DNA from: an uncultured Clostridia bacterium
GTDB taxonomy: Bacteria; Bacillota; Clostridia; Christensenellales; Pumilibacteraceae
Assembly (NCBI GenBank): GCA_947385185.1
Contig: CANDJX010000098.1
Coordinates: 1 to 5,446 of the forward strand
Length of the DNA stretch: 5,446 nt
Reading direction: 5' to 3'
Both the position numbers and the translations under genes were made by a program. Shown here in pieces: positions 5,400 through 5,446 of this stretch. The notes below the pieces were generated by a model. That model was given only the letters and a program-made list of their open reading frames with translations. It made no database searches and was not told the origin of the DNA. How positions within the stretch are numbered: position 1 is the first letter of the stretch; each line of letters opens with the position of its first letter.

Positions 5400-5446
5400 A
5401 GATCGGAAGAGCGTCGTGTAGGGAAAGAGTGTGCTTGTCAGTGTAG
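5400..5446 (-). other. Sequencing adapter (reverse complement) plus tag, not genomic
   Basis: Starting with AGATCGGAAGAGC, these bases are the reverse complement of the adapter and tag at 7-53, with one mismatch in 47 (position 9 against 5444). The GH3 frame reads through it as RSEERRVGKEC, a recognisable adapter-derived peptide. It marks the end of the insert. Confidence 0.97.

Noticed and set aside
1..5446. Terminal inverted repeats as ends of a transposon or linear element
   Set aside because: The repeats match the Illumina adapter, there is no transposase or terminal protein gene, and the end genes are cut in mid-domain.

Overview
The window is one cloned or amplified genomic fragment of about 5.35 kb (bases 54-5399) flanked on both sides by sequencing-library adapter. 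The same Illumina read-1 adapter, plus a short unexplained tag, sits in inverted orientation at 1-53 and 5400-5446. The two end genes are therefore cut by library construction, and the terminal inverted repeat is not biological. The gene content suggests an uncultured Bacillota, probably a gut or rumen Clostridia lineage: a LytTR/GHKL two-component pair, strong GGAGG-type ribosome sites, and a membrane-anchored family 3 glycosidase in permuted domain order. That placement is an inference from gene types, not from a marker comparison.

Layout, all on the plus strand. (1) 54-1619 is the 3' part of an alanyl-tRNA synthetase gene of a compact type. It has the catalytic core, tRNA-recognition helices and editing domain, but lacks the usual beta-barrel before the editing domain and the whole C-terminal C-Ala/DHHA1 region. 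A strong intrinsic terminator follows at 1642-1674. (2) 1675-1801 is an intergenic control region with a candidate promoter whose -35/-10 spacer carries a run of nine G, followed by a near-perfect hairpin that touches the ribosome binding site. (3) 1802-2506 and 2508-3845 encode a LytTR response regulator and a multi-pass GHKL (AgrC-like) histidine kinase. They are one base apart and clearly co-transcribed, and end at a bidirectional terminator (3851-3875). (4) 3876-3989 holds a consensus TATAAT promoter and a possibly structured leader. (5) 3990-4262 is a 90-residue protein with two membrane segments. Its stop overlaps by ATGA the start of (6), a membrane-anchored glycoside hydrolase family 3 protein (4259 to the fragment end). 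That gene is split by a frameshift near 4785-4788 and cut before its expected catalytic barrel.

How the parts may work together: the alanyl-tRNA synthetase is housekeeping and transcriptionally separate. The two-component pair forms its own short operon, and its kinase input is unknown because no AgrB/AgrD-like peptide genes are visible. The small membrane protein and the GH3 protein form a translationally coupled unit, suggesting that the small protein helps insert, anchor or serve the glycosidase at the membrane. Whether the two-component system controls the GH3 unit is not shown by the sequence. No tRNA, rRNA, CRISPR array, insertion sequence or integrase is present. The best candidates for something unusual are the poly-G promoter spacer, the pared-down synthetase with a four-cysteine loop, and the small-protein/GH3 pair.
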